Below, one piece after another: positions 26,996-36,082 of a stretch of DNA of 64,000 nt; positions within the stretch are counted from its first letter, which is position 1; each line of letters begins with the position of its first letter. The notes beneath the pieces were generated by a model, which searched no databases, was not told the DNA's origin, and saw nothing but the letters and a program-made list of their open reading frames with translations. Origin of the DNA: Flammeovirga sp. OC4 (GTDB lineage: Bacteria; Bacteroidota; Bacteroidia; Cytophagales; Flammeovirgaceae). The stretch spans positions 1-64,000 of the forward strand of contig NZ_JTAM01000011.1 in the NCBI RefSeq assembly GCF_000812565.1, read 5' to 3'. A program made the position numbers and the translations under genes.

Positions 26996-29320
26996 ATGAA
27001 TATTAATTCTTTCTTAACTATCATCTTACTTCTTATCTCTTCTTTTTCATTTGGCCAAACAAAATACACCCTGAGTGGCCAGATTAAAGATGCTTCAAAT
27101 GGTGAAGACCTACCATTTGCTACGATAACAGTAAAAGAACAAAAAGGTGTTGGTGTAACAGCCAATACGTATGGGTATTATTCTTTGAGTTTGCCCGCAG
27201 GAAACTATACGGTGATCTATCAATATATTGGATACAATGTCATCGAAAAATCAATCGAATTAAATCAGAATATCAGTATTTCCCTTGAGCTATCACCTTC
27301 TGCACAAAGCCTTGAAGAAGTTGTAGTAACCGCTGAAAGAGAAGATCGTAACATTACTTCCAATGAAGGAAGTGTGACCAAGATCGATACAAAATCCATC
27401 AGAGAATTGCCCACTTTTGGAGGTGAAGTTGATATCATTAAAGTAATGCAAACTCAGCCCGGTGTAAAATCTTCTGGTGAAGGTGGTTCAGGCTTTTATG
27501 TACGTGGTGGTGGACTTGACCAAAATTTAGTGCTTTTAGATGAAGCACCCGTCTACAATCCTTCTCACTTATTGGGTTTTTTCTCAGTTTTTAATGGTGA
27601 TGCCATTAAAGGTGCTACCATGTACAAAGGTGGAATGATGCCCGAATACGGCGGTAGAACTTCCTCAGTATTGGACATTAGAATGAAAGACGGGAATGCC
27701 AAAGAGTATAGTGTTGCAGGTGGAATCGGTACTATTGCATCAAGACTGACAGTAGAAGGACCTATCGTAAAAGACAAAGGTTCATTTATGATTTCCGGTA
27801 GAAGAACTTACGCTGATATATTTTTAGGGCTATCCAACGACCCTAGCTTCAGTAATTCGAACCTCTATTTTTATGACCTCAATTTAAAGGCGAACTATAG
27901 AATTTCTGAAAAAGACAGAATCTTCATTTCGGGTTATTTCGGGCAAGATAAATTAGGAATGGATGGGTCCGTCAATATGGATTATGGAAATGCAACGGGC
28001 ACAATGCGTTGGAATCATGTTTTCAACAGTAAGCTCTTTTCAAATACTTCATTCATTTACAGTAATTATAATTACGAGTTTGGGTTTGGTGAAGATGAAG
28101 ATCAAATCAGTTTAGAATCTGTCATCAAAGACATCAATATCAAACAAGACTTCTCTTATTATGCTTCAACAAAGCATACCATCAAATTTGGTTTTAATGC
28201 CATTCATCATACCATTGAACCTGGCAATCTTTCAGCAGGAGCCAATACAGGTGTAAATTCTAAAGATTCTGAAAAGAAATATGGAATTGAAGGAGCTTTA
28301 TATATTCAAGATGAATTTAAAGTATCTGACCGCTTTAGTTTGAATTACGGTCTGCGCTATTCTCTATTCCAAGGAATTGGAACAGGTACCGAATACGAAT
28401 ACAATGATAAAGGAGAAGTAGTGGGTACCAAAAAGTATGATAACGGGGAACCAATGCAATACTTTGGTGGTTTTGAACCTCGCCTTTCTGCTAATTATAT
28501 TATTAATACTAAAAGCTCTATAAAATTAGGCTATAACAAGAACTACCAATATTTACATATGCTCAGTAACTCTACGTCTTCTTCTCCAACGGATACTTGG
28601 ATTATGAGTTCCAATAATGTTAAACCGCAAGAAGCTGAGCAAATCTCATTGGGTTATTTTAGAAACTTCAAAGAAAACACCTTTGAAACGTCCGTAGAAG
28701 CTTATTACAAAGACATGCGTAATGTCATTGATTATAAAACTGGAGCGAATGTTTTTTTAAATGAACAACTTGAAGGTGATTTAGTCTATGGTAAAGGCAG
28801 AGCGTATGGTATAGAGTTTATGATCAAGAAAAACAAAGGCAGACTTACCGGATGGCTAGGTTATACTCTTGCACGATCTGAAAAACAATTTGATGAGATT
28901 AATAATGGGCAGTGGTTTGCTGCAAGACAAGATAGGATTCATGATATTAACCTTGTTGCGGTTTATAAAATCAATCCAAAATTAACCCTTTCAGGAAACT
29001 TCGTTTACTATACCGGAGATGCTGTCACTTTCCCGTCGGGAAGGTATGAAGTAGACGGAAAAGTAGTGCCTTACTACACGGAAAGAAATGGTTATAGAAT
29101 GCCTGATTATCACCGTTTAGATCTAGCACTTACTTGGATTAGAAAGAAAACAGACAAGTTTGAATCGAGTTGGAATTTCTCTCTCTACAATGTCTACGGA
29201 AGAGAAAACGCTTATACAATCAGCTTTGTTCCAAGTGAAGAGGACCCGAACAAAACGGAAGCATTACAGGTCGCATTATTCAAATGGGTACCTTCAGTGA
29301 CTTACAATTTTAAATTTTAA
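26996..29320 (+). CDS. TonB-dependent outer-membrane receptor with CarboxypepD_reg domain
   Basis: The 774-residue protein has a signal peptide (1-20, ending SFGQ), a CarboxypepD_reg domain (about 24-105) and a TonB plug (about 115-230; VKSSGEGGSGFYVRGGGLDQNLVLLDEAPVYN). A beta-barrel follows, ending in the aromatic terminus VTYNFKF. It is shorter than SusC proteins and lacks a SusD partner. Instead it pairs with a DUF4249 lipoprotein 15 bp downstream, a recurrent Bacteroidota arrangement. The ligand is unknown. The LytTR-like sites in its promoter point to control by the upstream two-component pair. Confidence 0.93.
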   Translation: MNINSFLTIILLLISSFSFGQTKYTLSGQIKDASNGEDLPFATITVKEQKGVGVTANTYGYYSLSLPAGNYTVIYQYIGYNVIEKSIELNQNISISLELSPSAQSLEEVVVTAEREDRNITSNEGSVTKIDTKSIRELPTFGGEVDIIKVMQTQPGVKSSGEGGSGFYVRGGGLDQNLVLLDEAPVYNPSHLLGFFSVFNGDAIKGATMYKGGMMPEYGGRTSSVLDIRMKDGNAKEYSVAGGIGTIASRLTVEGPIVKDKGSFMISGRRTYADIFLGLSNDPSFSNSNLYFYDLNLKANYRISEKDRIFISGYFGQDKLGMDGSVNMDYGNATGTMRWNHVFNSKLFSNTSFIYSNYNYEFGFGEDEDQISLESVIKDINIKQDFSYYASTKHTIKFGFNAIHHTIEPGNLSAGANTGVNSKDSEKKYGIEGALYIQDEFKVSDRFSLNYGLRYSLFQGIGTGTEYEYNDKGEVVGTKKYDNGEPMQYFGGFEPRLSANYIINTKSSIKLGYNKNYQYLHMLSNSTSSSPTDTWIMSSNNVKPQEAEQISLGYFRNFKENTFETSVEAYYKDMRNVIDYKTGANVFLNEQLEGDLVYGKGRAYGIEFMIKKNKGRLTGWLGYTLARSEKQFDEINNGQWFAARQDRIHDINLVAVYKINPKLTLSGNFVYYTGDAVTFPSGRYEVDGKVVPYYTERNGYRMPDYHRLDLALTWIRKKTDKFESSWNFSLYNVYGRENAYTISFVPSEEDPNKTEALQVALFKWVPSVTYNFKF

Positions 29321-29335
29321 AACAACTGCTTAGTT

Positions 29336-30148
29336 ATGAAATCTATACAATTTATTCTTGCTGTAATTACAGTTGCTTTTCTGGTTACAGCTTGTGAAAA
29401 AGTAATTGATGTTGACTTAAAGGATGCCACTCCAAAAATTGTAATTGAGGCCGTATTAATGGAAGGAGAAAATGTTTTTGAAGTGAATATCTCCAAAACA
29501 GCACCTTATTTCGACAATTCACCCTCAGAAAAAATTGATAACGCTGAAGTCACTTTAACCTACTTAGATCGTTCTGTCACTATTCCTAATACTGGAAATG
29601 GAAGTTATACTCTTCCAATAAACGCTATTATTAATACTGAATATCACTTAGAAGTAAATGTAGAAGATGAGGTTTACAATGCATCTACTACCATGTTGGA
29701 CAAAGTCCTTATAGATACTATTTATTCTGAATACGAAGAAGGATTTGGTCCAAGGGAATCAGGGTATTATGTCTATGTCAAATATACTGACCCAGGTGAT
29801 GTTGAAAACTTCTACCGACTAACACATGATGTGAATGGAGAATATCAAAACACTGAAGATGATCTTAGAGTATTTAATGATGTAAGAAATAACGGTAATC
29901 AACCAAGGGTATCATTAGGTTTTAAAGTATTTGAAGAGGATGACGTTGTAGATGTAAAACTCATTCATTTTGATGAAGCATCTTATGATTATTTCAGTTC
30001 ACTCAATGACATCATTGGTGGCAGTGGAGGTGGTCCCAGTGGAGGAGCTGCTGCACCAGGAAACCCATTGTCCAATTGGTCAAATAATGCTTTAGGTTAT
30101 TTTTCTGCTTATAATTATGATTCCGCAAGCATTATCATAGGCCAATAA
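29336..30148 (+). CDS. DUF4249 lipoprotein
   Basis: The 270-residue protein has a lipoprotein signal (MKSIQFILAVITVAFLVTAC, acylated Cys20) followed by a beta-rich domain starting EKVIDVDLKDATPKIVIEAVL, which is the DUF4249 signature. A Gly-rich loop (GGSGGGPSGGAAAPG) lies near the C-terminus, before a YFSAYNYDS segment typical of the family. DUF4249 proteins accompany TonB receptors and are thought to be surface accessory proteins. This one is in an operon with the receptor 15 bp upstream. Confidence 0.88.
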   Translation: MKSIQFILAVITVAFLVTACEKVIDVDLKDATPKIVIEAVLMEGENVFEVNISKTAPYFDNSPSEKIDNAEVTLTYLDRSVTIPNTGNGSYTLPINAIINTEYHLEVNVEDEVYNASTTMLDKVLIDTIYSEYEEGFGPRESGYYVYVKYTDPGDVENFYRLTHDVNGEYQNTEDDLRVFNDVRNNGNQPRVSLGFKVFEEDDVVDVKLIHFDEASYDYFSSLNDIIGGSGGGPSGGAAAPGNPLSNWSNNALGYFSAYNYDSASIIIGQ

Positions 30149-30171
30149 AGATCAATAGCTCTCTTCTAATA

Positions 30172-30246
30172 AGTGAGGCATAGTGATTTCTGTTGATTTT
30201 TGAACTTTAAGTTTAAATCACCTGAAGGCTATCCCTCACTTTTTTT
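30172..30246 (+). terminator. Terminator of the TonB receptor-DUF4249 operon, embedded in the MFS gene
   Basis: A three-part stem (AGTGAGG with CCTCACT, ATAG with CTAT, TGATTT with AAATCA) spans 30172-30240 and is followed by seven T residues. The right arm and T run are also the last codons of the convergent MFS gene (KKSEG and stop), so the terminator sequence is shared with coding sequence. Confidence 0.65.
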
Positions 30247-31395
30247 CATTCTTACAATAGCGTAAAGAGGTCCCAATGCCAATAGTAAAAATAAGAACCT
30301 GACTTCAAGAACACTTTGTAAAAAAGTCAGTAACTGAATACTCACAATTGTGATAGCAAAACCAATACAATTCACTATTGTCAGTGCTGTACCTTTTAAT
30401 TCAATGGGAGCGTTTTGAGCGACAAGAGTAGAAAAGAGTGGAGAATCAGCAATCACAAACATTCCCCATAATACCAAGAAAGTGACAAAAACAACAGAGG
30501 AATCAATGCTTAGAAATAAAGGAGAAAGCAAACAACATACACCCGATAAGGTCAAGGATAGGTAAGCTGTTTTCTTCACTCCTATCCTTTGTGAAACAAA
30601 ACCTCCGATGACACATGATAAACTTCCTACTGCAATAATAAAAAAGGACAGTAAGGGAATATTTAAATGACTGGCATCGTGCAGTTTTTGATAATACTGC
30701 AATAGGATAGGAACAAAAGCCCAAAAAGTATAAAGTTCCCACATATGGCCAAAATACCCCATGGCCGACTCACGAAAAGCTGTTTTCTTAAAAATATCTT
30801 TTATCGCATAAAAACTAAAAGTAGAAGATGGCTTTCTAAATGGCCCGTCTGGAACGAATAAAACGATAAGAAATGCTCCAATTGTTGCTAAAACAGAAGT
30901 TGTAATAATCACATATTTCCATGGTAGCACGCCTGTAATCACTTTCAGTAAATGAGGAAAAGCTGTACCCAATACTAATGCTCCGACTAAAAAGGAAAGC
31001 GACTTTCCAAGTCCTTTTTCAAAATAATCTGCCGCTATTTTCATTCCGACAGGATAAACACCTGAAAGAAAAAAGCCTGTTAAGAACCTGAAAAACAATA
31101 GTGAACGGAAGGTATTTCCTTCCCATATAATCCCGATATTGAATAAAGCTCCTAATAATGCACTCACAAAAAATACTTTAGAAGGTGAAAACCGATCGGT
31201 AATCATCAAAACCGCAAACGTGAGTGTTCCTATAATAAAACCAAACTGTACAATAGATGTCAGAGACCCCAATGCAGCACCTGATAAGGATAGGCTTTCT
31301 ACTAAATCACCCATCACCGCATTGCCTGCAAACCATAATGAAGTACAACAAAACTGAGAGGTAACAATAAGCGGTAGCGTAAGTTTATTTTTCAT
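30229..31395 (-). CDS. Major facilitator superfamily transporter
   Basis: The 388-residue protein has twelve predicted membrane helices in two six-helix halves. The TDRFSPSKVFFVSALLGA loop after helix 2 corresponds to the MFS motif A, and a matching SQRIGVKKTAYLSLTLSG lies in the second half. The family includes sugar, drug and metabolite exporters and importers, and the substrate is not evident. It is a single gene convergent with the DUF4249 operon. Its upstream region is separated from dnaK by terminators. Confidence 0.88.
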   Translation of the reverse strand: MKNKLTLPLIVTSQFCCTSLWFAGNAVMGDLVESLSLSGAALGSLTSIVQFGFIIGTLTFAVLMITDRFSPSKVFFVSALLGALFNIGIIWEGNTFRSLLFFRFLTGFFLSGVYPVGMKIAADYFEKGLGKSLSFLVGALVLGTAFPHLLKVITGVLPWKYVIITTSVLATIGAFLIVLFVPDGPFRKPSSTFSFYAIKDIFKKTAFRESAMGYFGHMWELYTFWAFVPILLQYYQKLHDASHLNIPLLSFFIIAVGSLSCVIGGFVSQRIGVKKTAYLSLTLSGVCCLLSPLFLSIDSSVVFVTFLVLWGMFVIADSPLFSTLVAQNAPIELKGTALTIVNCIGFAITIVSIQLLTFLQSVLEVRFLFLLLALGPLYAIVRMKKSEG

Positions 31396-31471
31396 GAAGT
31401 GTTTGTTATTGTAGTTGTAAAAGTTGAAATGAAAGTAACATTTGAATCTAAACCTTTATAGACTTAAAAGC

Positions 31472-31560
31472 AAAAAAGGTCATCCATAGGACAACCTCTT
31501 TCATTTTCTTTAATCTAACTACTGTCTATACTACGTTTTTATCATTTTATCTACAGCTTG
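31472..31560 (-). ncRNA. Terminator-linked RNA-like element, copy B
   Basis: The 24-nt block at 31511-31534 is identical to that of copy A (24199-24222). It is followed leftward after 13 nt by a hairpin (31477-31497, AGGTTGTCC with GGATGACCT, two G-U pairs) and six T residues. The hairpin sequences of the two copies are unrelated while the block and spacing are kept. It lies between the dnaK terminator and the MFS start, so it is either a separate small RNA or part of the MFS upstream region. Confidence 0.45.
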
Positions 31561-31652
31561 TTTAACGTTGGTGTTTAGAGACGGTATGGATAAAATATGA
31601 CTTTTATATACCAAAAACCGCTTCTTCAAAACACCCAATAGAACAGCAATAA

Positions 31653-31696
31653 CAAAAAAAAGAGGTCTTCATTCACTTTCGTGAAGAAAACCTCTT
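31653..31696 (-). terminator. Terminator of dnaK
   Basis: On the minus strand a long stem (AAGAGGTTTTCTTCAC with GTGAATGAAGACCTCTT, 31660-31696) with a GAAA tetraloop is followed by at least eight T residues, about 55 nt after the dnaK stop. Confidence 0.9.
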
Positions 31697-31749
31697 CTAT
31701 ATTTTAAATACTAACTAACGTAGCTGCAATGATTCAACTACTTTGTCAA

Positions 31750-33669
31750 TTATTTTACTTCTTCGAAGTCAACGTCAGTAACGTCATCAGCGTCGTTACC
31801 ACCTTGTTGTGCACCACCTTGAGCAGCGTTAGGATCAGCACCAGCTGCACCTGCAGCGTCACCACCTGTAGCTTGGTACATCTCTTGAGAAGCCGCTTGC
31901 CATGCCGCATTTAATGCGTCTAAAGCAGGTTGGATTTTATCCAAATCTTGAGCAGCGTGAGCTTCTTTCAAGTCTTTCAATGCTGCCTCGATAGCAGTTT
32001 TGTTACCTTCAGAAAGCTTATCGCCATACTCTTTTAATTGCTTCTCAGATTGGAATACCATTGAGTCTGCTTCGTTTAATTTCTCAGCACGCTCTTTAGT
32101 AGCCTTATCTGCGTCAGCGTTAGCAGCTGCTTCGTCTTTCATTCTTTGGATTTCCTCCTCAGTTAAACCTGAAGAAGCCTCAATTTTGATAGACTGCTCT
32201 TTACCAGTTGCTTTATCTTTTGCTGATACACTTACGATACCGTTCGCATCAATATCAAAAGTTACTTCGATTTGAGGTACACCTCTTGGTGCTGGAGGAA
32301 TATCGTTCAATTGGAAACGACCTAATGTTTTGTTACCAGCTACTACAGGTCTTTCACCTTGAAGTACGTGAATATCTACTGACGGTTGGTTGTCCGCTGC
32401 TGTAGAGAATACTTGTGACTTCTTCGTAGGGATTGTTGTGTTAGACTCGATTAATTTAGTCATTACACCACCCATAGTTTCGATACCTAAAGAAAGTGGA
32501 GTTACGTCTAATAAAAGAACGTCTTTTACTTCTCCTGTTAATACACCACCTTGGATAGCTGCACCAATTGCAACAACCTCATCAGGGTTAACACCTTTAG
32601 AAGGTTTTTTACCGAAGAATTTCTCAACTTCTTCTTGTACTTTAGGGATACGAGTAGAACCACCTACTAAGATTACTTCATCGATATCTGAAGTAGATAA
32701 GTCAGCATCTTGTAATGCTTTACGACAAGGCTCTAATGATCTTTGTACTAAAGAATCAGCTAAACGTTCGAAATCAGAACGAGATAATTCTTTCATTAAG
32801 TGTTGAGGTACACCGTCTACTGGAGTGATGTATGGCAAGTTGATGTCTGTTTTAGCACCTGCAGAAAGCTCGATTTTTGCTTTTTCAGCTGCCTCTTTCA
32901 AACGTTGTAATGCCATTGGGTCTTTACGAAGATCGATTGTTGGGTGATCTTTCATAAATTCTTCCGCTAACCAGTCAATGATTACTTTATCGAAGTCATC
33001 ACCACCTAAGTGAGTATCACCGTTCGTTGATAATACTTCAAATACACCGTCACCTAATTCCAAGATTGAGATATCGAAAGTACCACCACCAAGGTCAAAT
33101 ACTGCGATTTTCTTATCTTGATTTGCTTTATCTAAACCGTAAGCTAATGCTGCAGCAGTTGGCTCGTTTACGATACGAGAAACTTTTAAACCTGCAATTT
33201 CACCTGCTTCTTTAGTTGCTTGACGCTCTGCGTCGTTGAAGTAAGCTGGTACAGTAATTACCGCTTCAGTTACTTCAGTTCCTAAGTAATCCTCAGCAGT
33301 TTTCTTCATTTTTTGAAGTGTAATTGCTGAAATTTCTTGAGGAGAATATTCTTTATCACCAATTTTAATTCTTGGTGTATTGTTAGCACCTTGAACAACA
33401 TCATATGCCATTTGAGAGATCTCATTACCAGCATCTGAATATTGCTTACCCATGAAACGCTTCACGGATGCGATAGTATTTTTTGGGTTTGTAATTGCTT
33501 GACGTTTCGCTGGGTCACCTACCTTACGCTCACCGTCTTGTAAAAATGCTACGATAGAAGGAGTCGTTCTTTTACCTTCTGCGTTTTCAATAACAACTGG
33601 CTCGTTACCTTCCATTACGGAAACACATGAGTTTGTTGTTCCTAAATCAATACCAATGATTTTTCCCAT
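31750..33669 (-). CDS. dnaK: Molecular chaperone DnaK (Hsp70)
   Basis: The 639-residue protein is a full-length Hsp70. It has an ATPase domain (about 1-380; [34 protein letters not shown]), a peptide-binding domain and an alpha-helical lid with a Gly/Ala/Gln-rich tail ending DVDFEEVK. It refolds and holds client proteins with DnaJ and GrpE, neither of which is adjacent here, so it is a solitary gene. Upstream lies a sigma54-like element rather than a CIRCE operator, suggesting a heat-shock control different from HrcA. Confidence 0.99.
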   Translation of the reverse strand: MGKIIGIDLGTTNSCVSVMEGNEPVVIENAEGKRTTPSIVAFLQDGERKVGDPAKRQAITNPKNTIASVKRFMGKQYSDAGNEISQMAYDVVQGANNTPRIKIGDKEYSPQEISAITLQKMKKTAEDYLGTEVTEAVITVPAYFNDAERQATKEAGEIAGLKVSRIVNEPTAAALAYGLDKANQDKKIAVFDLGGGTFDISILELGDGVFEVLSTNGDTHLGGDDFDKVIIDWLAEEFMKDHPTIDLRKDPMALQRLKEAAEKAKIELSAGAKTDINLPYITPVDGVPQHLMKELSRSDFERLADSLVQRSLEPCRKALQDADLSTSDIDEVILVGGSTRIPKVQEEVEKFFGKKPSKGVNPDEVVAIGAAIQGGVLTGEVKDVLLLDVTPLSLGIETMGGVMTKLIESNTTIPTKKSQVFSTAADNQPSVDIHVLQGERPVVAGNKTLGRFQLNDIPPAPRGVPQIEVTFDIDANGIVSVSAKDKATGKEQSIKIEASSGLTEEEIQRMKDEAAANADADKATKERAEKLNEADSMVFQSEKQLKEYGDKLSEGNKTAIEAALKDLKEAHAAQDLDKIQPALDALNAAWQAASQEMYQATGGDAAGAAGADPNAAQGGAQQGGNDADDVTDVDFEEVK

Positions 33670-33749
33670 GATCTGTATTTAAATTTTATATCTTTATTTC
33701 TTAATTCAATTTTAATGCTCTGTTTTTCAACAAAGACACTTTCTACTAG

Positions 33750-33813
33750 ACAATGTATATGCCAATTGAATTTTACAGACATTTTGACAGAAATCATGGA
33801 AATAGGTCTGACA
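33750..33813 (-). promoter_or_regulatory. Sigma54-like promoter and TGTCA boxes upstream of dnaK
   Basis: On the minus strand TTGGCATATACATTGT (33750-33765) has GG and GT separated by 10 nt, one base from the sigma54 GG-N10-GC rule. Two TGTCA boxes (complements at 33785-33789 and 33809-33813) lie 20-50 bp upstream, 24 bp apart, where an enhancer-binding activator might act. No CIRCE inverted repeat is present. The assignment is tentative because the -12 GC is GT. Confidence 0.35.
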
Positions 33814-33904
33814 AAAAATATTAAAAGGCAGAATTTTAATGACGAATACTGTCAAAATAAGCAGTATTTCTACTGATAACGCCTATTTCACCGTGCCAAA
33901 ACCT

Positions 33905-33942
33905 AATTAAAAAGCACAATACCCATCTGAATATTGTGCTTT
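33905..33942 (-). terminator. Terminator of the SDR gene
   Basis: AAAGCACAATA (33911-33921) pairs perfectly with TATTGTGCTTT (33932-33942). On the minus strand the stem runs into TTTTTAATT, 23 nt after the SDR stop. Confidence 0.8.
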
Positions 33943-33964
33943 GATCTAACTGGTTGAATTAAAA

Positions 33965-34780
33965 TTACCCTACAAACTGTTGCTTAATCATGCCGATAAA
34001 CTCTTCATCAGACATTTTCTTTCTGTTGTCTAATAAGAAGTGAGCATCTTCTCCCGCTCTATAACGTAATTGGTCAGTACCATCAGTAGATGCTGTATAA
34101 ATTACATCTGCCACTACTGAAGCAGAAGACGCTTGCTTCATTGCATCACCCCATCCATTCATTAATGAGCCAATGATTGGCTGATATTCCTCTAGACCTT
34201 CTGCCTGTTGGAAATCAAATGATCGTCCACCAAAGTCTGTATTAATAGCTCCTGGCTCTACAATTTTTACTTTTACTCCTATTTCACCTAATTCAAAACT
34301 TAGTGCTTCAGAAATTCCTTCTACAGCGAACTTTGTTCCGTGATATAAACTACCCAATGGGAATGTCATCTTTCCTCCAATAGAAGATACATTGATAATC
34401 ATACCTTCTTTATTTTCTCTAAAATGAGGTAAAACTGCTCTAGTTACATCCAACAAACCTACTACATTCGTATTGAACTGTCTCACGATATTTTCTCTTG
34501 GAAAGGCTTCTAATGGACCATATGCACCATAACCTGCATTGTTTAATAAAACATCAATTTTTCCAAAATGACTAATTGTAGCTTGTACTGCGTTTTCAAT
34601 AGTTGAAAGATCTAATACATCTAATTTTTCTACTTTGACACCTTCTAATTGCGTTAGTTCCTCTTCTTTCTCAGGGGTTCTCATGGTAGCCACAACATTC
34701 CACCCTTTACTGTGAAATAATTTTGCTGTTTCCTTACCAATACCACTACTTGCTCCTGTGATTAATATTGTCTTTTTCAT
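33965..34780 (-). CDS. Short-chain dehydrogenase/reductase
   Basis: The start is set at ATG 34780, where MKKTILITGASSGIG begins the Rossmann fold. The open frame continues 38 codons upstream, but that part has no similarity to the family. The 271-residue enzyme is a classical SDR: cofactor motif TGASSGIG (residues 8-15), NNAG (80-83), catalytic Ser near 132-133, Tyr146 and Lys150 in YHGTK. It oxidises or reduces an unknown alcohol or carbonyl substrate with NAD(P)(H). An AraC-family regulator lies just upstream on the same strand, and both promoters share a 16-bp site. Confidence 0.9.
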   Translation of the reverse strand: MKKTILITGASSGIGKETAKLFHSKGWNVVATMRTPEKEEELTQLEGVKVEKLDVLDLSTIENAVQATISHFGKIDVLLNNAGYGAYGPLEAFPRENIVRQFNTNVVGLLDVTRAVLPHFRENKEGMIINVSSIGGKMTFPLGSLYHGTKFAVEGISEALSFELGEIGVKVKIVEPGAINTDFGGRSFDFQQAEGLEEYQPIIGSLMNGWGDAMKQASSASVVADVIYTASTDGTDQLRYRAGEDAHFLLDNRKKMSDEEFIGMIKQQFVG

Positions 34781-34900
34781 CTGACTAGAATTACTTAGGG
34801 TTATAAATGAGTTAAATGAATTATGCTCGTTTCCAATGACTTGCTCAACGATCACATTACAAATATGACAGTTACTCTTTACTTGCTTTAACACATATCA

Positions 34901-34926
34901 AGGAATGAAAAACACGAATCGCAGAT
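34901..34926 (-). promoter_or_regulatory. Candidate AraC site upstream of the SDR gene
   Basis: On the minus strand ATCTGCGATTCGTGTT (34911-34926) matches 14 of 16 bases of a site before the neighbouring AraC gene (35991-36006). The 11-mer TTTTTCATTCC (34901-34911) directly after it is also shared with that promoter. It lies about 130 bp before the SDR start codon. Confidence 0.5.
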
Positions 34927-34939
34927 ATTGTTTTTTACA

Positions 34940-34976
34940 AAAAAAAAAGGTTATTTCCTCATAGAGAAAATAACCT
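34940..34976 (-). terminator. Terminator of the AraC-family gene
   Basis: A 13-bp stem with one mismatch (34948-34960 with 34964-34976) and a 3-nt loop is followed on the minus strand by ten T residues. It separates the regulator from the SDR gene, so the two are not one operon. Confidence 0.88.
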
Positions 34977-35029
34977 AACAAAATAAATAATTCAGAGTAC
35001 ATCCTCCCGAGAGCGAGAGGAGAATTTTT

Positions 35030-35944
35030 CTAATTTAGTATTGTTGATCGATATTGTTGTGGTGTCTTTCCTGTTTTCTGCTTGAATAACCTTCCGAAAT
35101 AATGAGGATAATTAAAGCCTAATGAATAGGCAATTCCACTTATTGAATCAGAAGAGTTTACAAGCATATTTTTGGCCTTGTCAATAATAAAATCATTAAT
35201 ATGATCTTTTGCTGATCGGCCTGTTTCTTTTGCTAACAAATCACTAAGGTAACTTGCTGATATAAAGCACTGATCGGCCAAATATTGAATGGTTGGCTGT
35301 CCAGACTCTACTAGCTCATTCTTTTTATAATAGTCCTTTAATAGCACTTCCACCTTAGAAACAATATCTGTATTCTGTGCTGATCGAGTATTAAACTGTC
35401 TTTCATAAAATCTTAAACTATAGTTTAATAATAACTCAAGGTTAGATACTAATACTTGTTGTGTATGATTATCAATTCTTTCTCCTATTTCTGATTGGAG
35501 TAAGTTGGCTATTTGAGTCAACGTCTCTTGCTCTTTTACAGAAAGGTGTAAAGCTTCATGAACCTCGTAGTTAAAAAAGTTATAGTCGTCAATCTTCTGC
35601 CCCAAAGCTGTATTTCTGATTAAATCGGGATGAAAATATATCATCCACCCTTTCACTTCTCCTAACTTTTGAGCTTTTCGAACCGAAAGAACTTGATCTG
35701 GTGCTGTGAAAATCAAAACGCCTTCATTAAAATCATAATGGTTACGACCATAATCCAAACCACAACTTTTATCTTTTAAAGCAATGCAATACATATCTGA
35801 AGAGTATTTCATCCCAATATGTTCTTCACCATACGCCAACTCCTCGGTGCTTAAAATTGTGATCAATGGATGTTGAGTATTCTTCATTCCGAAACAAGCG
35901 GCCAACTCATCGATTGATTTTGAATGGATTATATTTTGACTCAT
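35030..35944 (-). CDS. AraC-family transcriptional regulator
   Basis: The 304-residue protein has an N-terminal cupin-like ligand-binding region (about 30-160) and a C-terminal AraC double helix-turn-helix (about 200-300). The signature PTIQYLADQCFISASYLSDLLAKETGRSAKDHI is followed by SISGIAYSLGFNYPHYFGRLFKQKTGKTPQQYR. This layout is common for one-component regulators that switch a neighbouring oxidoreductase gene, here the SDR downstream. Near-identical 16-bp sites upstream of both genes support autoregulation plus control of the SDR gene, as inference. Confidence 0.92.
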   Translation of the reverse strand: MSQNIIHSKSIDELAACFGMKNTQHPLITILSTEELAYGEEHIGMKYSSDMYCIALKDKSCGLDYGRNHYDFNEGVLIFTAPDQVLSVRKAQKLGEVKGWMIYFHPDLIRNTALGQKIDDYNFFNYEVHEALHLSVKEQETLTQIANLLQSEIGERIDNHTQQVLVSNLELLLNYSLRFYERQFNTRSAQNTDIVSKVEVLLKDYYKKNELVESGQPTIQYLADQCFISASYLSDLLAKETGRSAKDHINDFIIDKAKNMLVNSSDSISGIAYSLGFNYPHYFGRLFKQKTGKTPQQYRSTILN

Positions 35945-35960
35945 AACTTTATTCTTTCTT

Positions 35961-36006
35961 CAAAAGTATGGAATGAAAAAATAAAAGTTTAACACAAAAC
36001 GCAGAT
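35961..36006 (-). promoter_or_regulatory. Promoter and candidate autoregulatory site of the AraC gene
   Basis: TACTTTTG (35961-35968 on the minus strand) is a good -7 box 17 nt before the start codon. Upstream lie TTTTTCATTCC (35970-35980) and ATCTGCGTTTTGTGTT (35991-36006). Both are shared with the SDR promoter, but here about 10 extra bases separate them. The larger motif falls about 22 bp upstream of the -7 box, near the -33 position. Confidence 0.55.
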
Positions 36007-36021
36007 TCTCTTCCACATCAA

Positions 36022-36063
36022 AATAAAAAAAGGGCCTATACTCTCTTCAAGTACAGGCCCTTT
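36022..36063 (-). terminator. Terminator of purE
   Basis: A 13-bp stem with one G-U pair (36029-36041 with 36051-36063) is followed on the minus strand by a T-rich tract. It lies 20 nt after the purE stop and right before the AraC promoter region. Confidence 0.88.
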
Positions 36064-36082
36064 TCACAAAAATAAAAATAGA

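Larger units (their letters stand above)
31396..31749. other. Gene-free region between dnaK and the MFS gene
   Basis: The stretch holds the dnaK terminator (31653-31696) and the second copy of the terminator-linked RNA-like element (31472-31560). It has no coding frame. The MFS promoter should lie in the left part, but I cannot place it. Confidence 0.5.

Noticed and set aside
31477-31497. A third REP copy, because CATAGGACAACC matches copy 1
   Set aside because: The GTAG head and the full palindrome are missing. The hairpin is better explained as a leftward terminator.
32390-32806. 138-codon frame opposite dnaK
   Set aside because: It is a mirror of the strongly conserved dnaK coding strand and shows no independent protein features.
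34781-34894. N-terminal 38-residue extension of the SDR enzyme
   Set aside because: Classical SDRs begin a few residues before TGxxxGIG. The extension has no similarity and lies in the promoter region.
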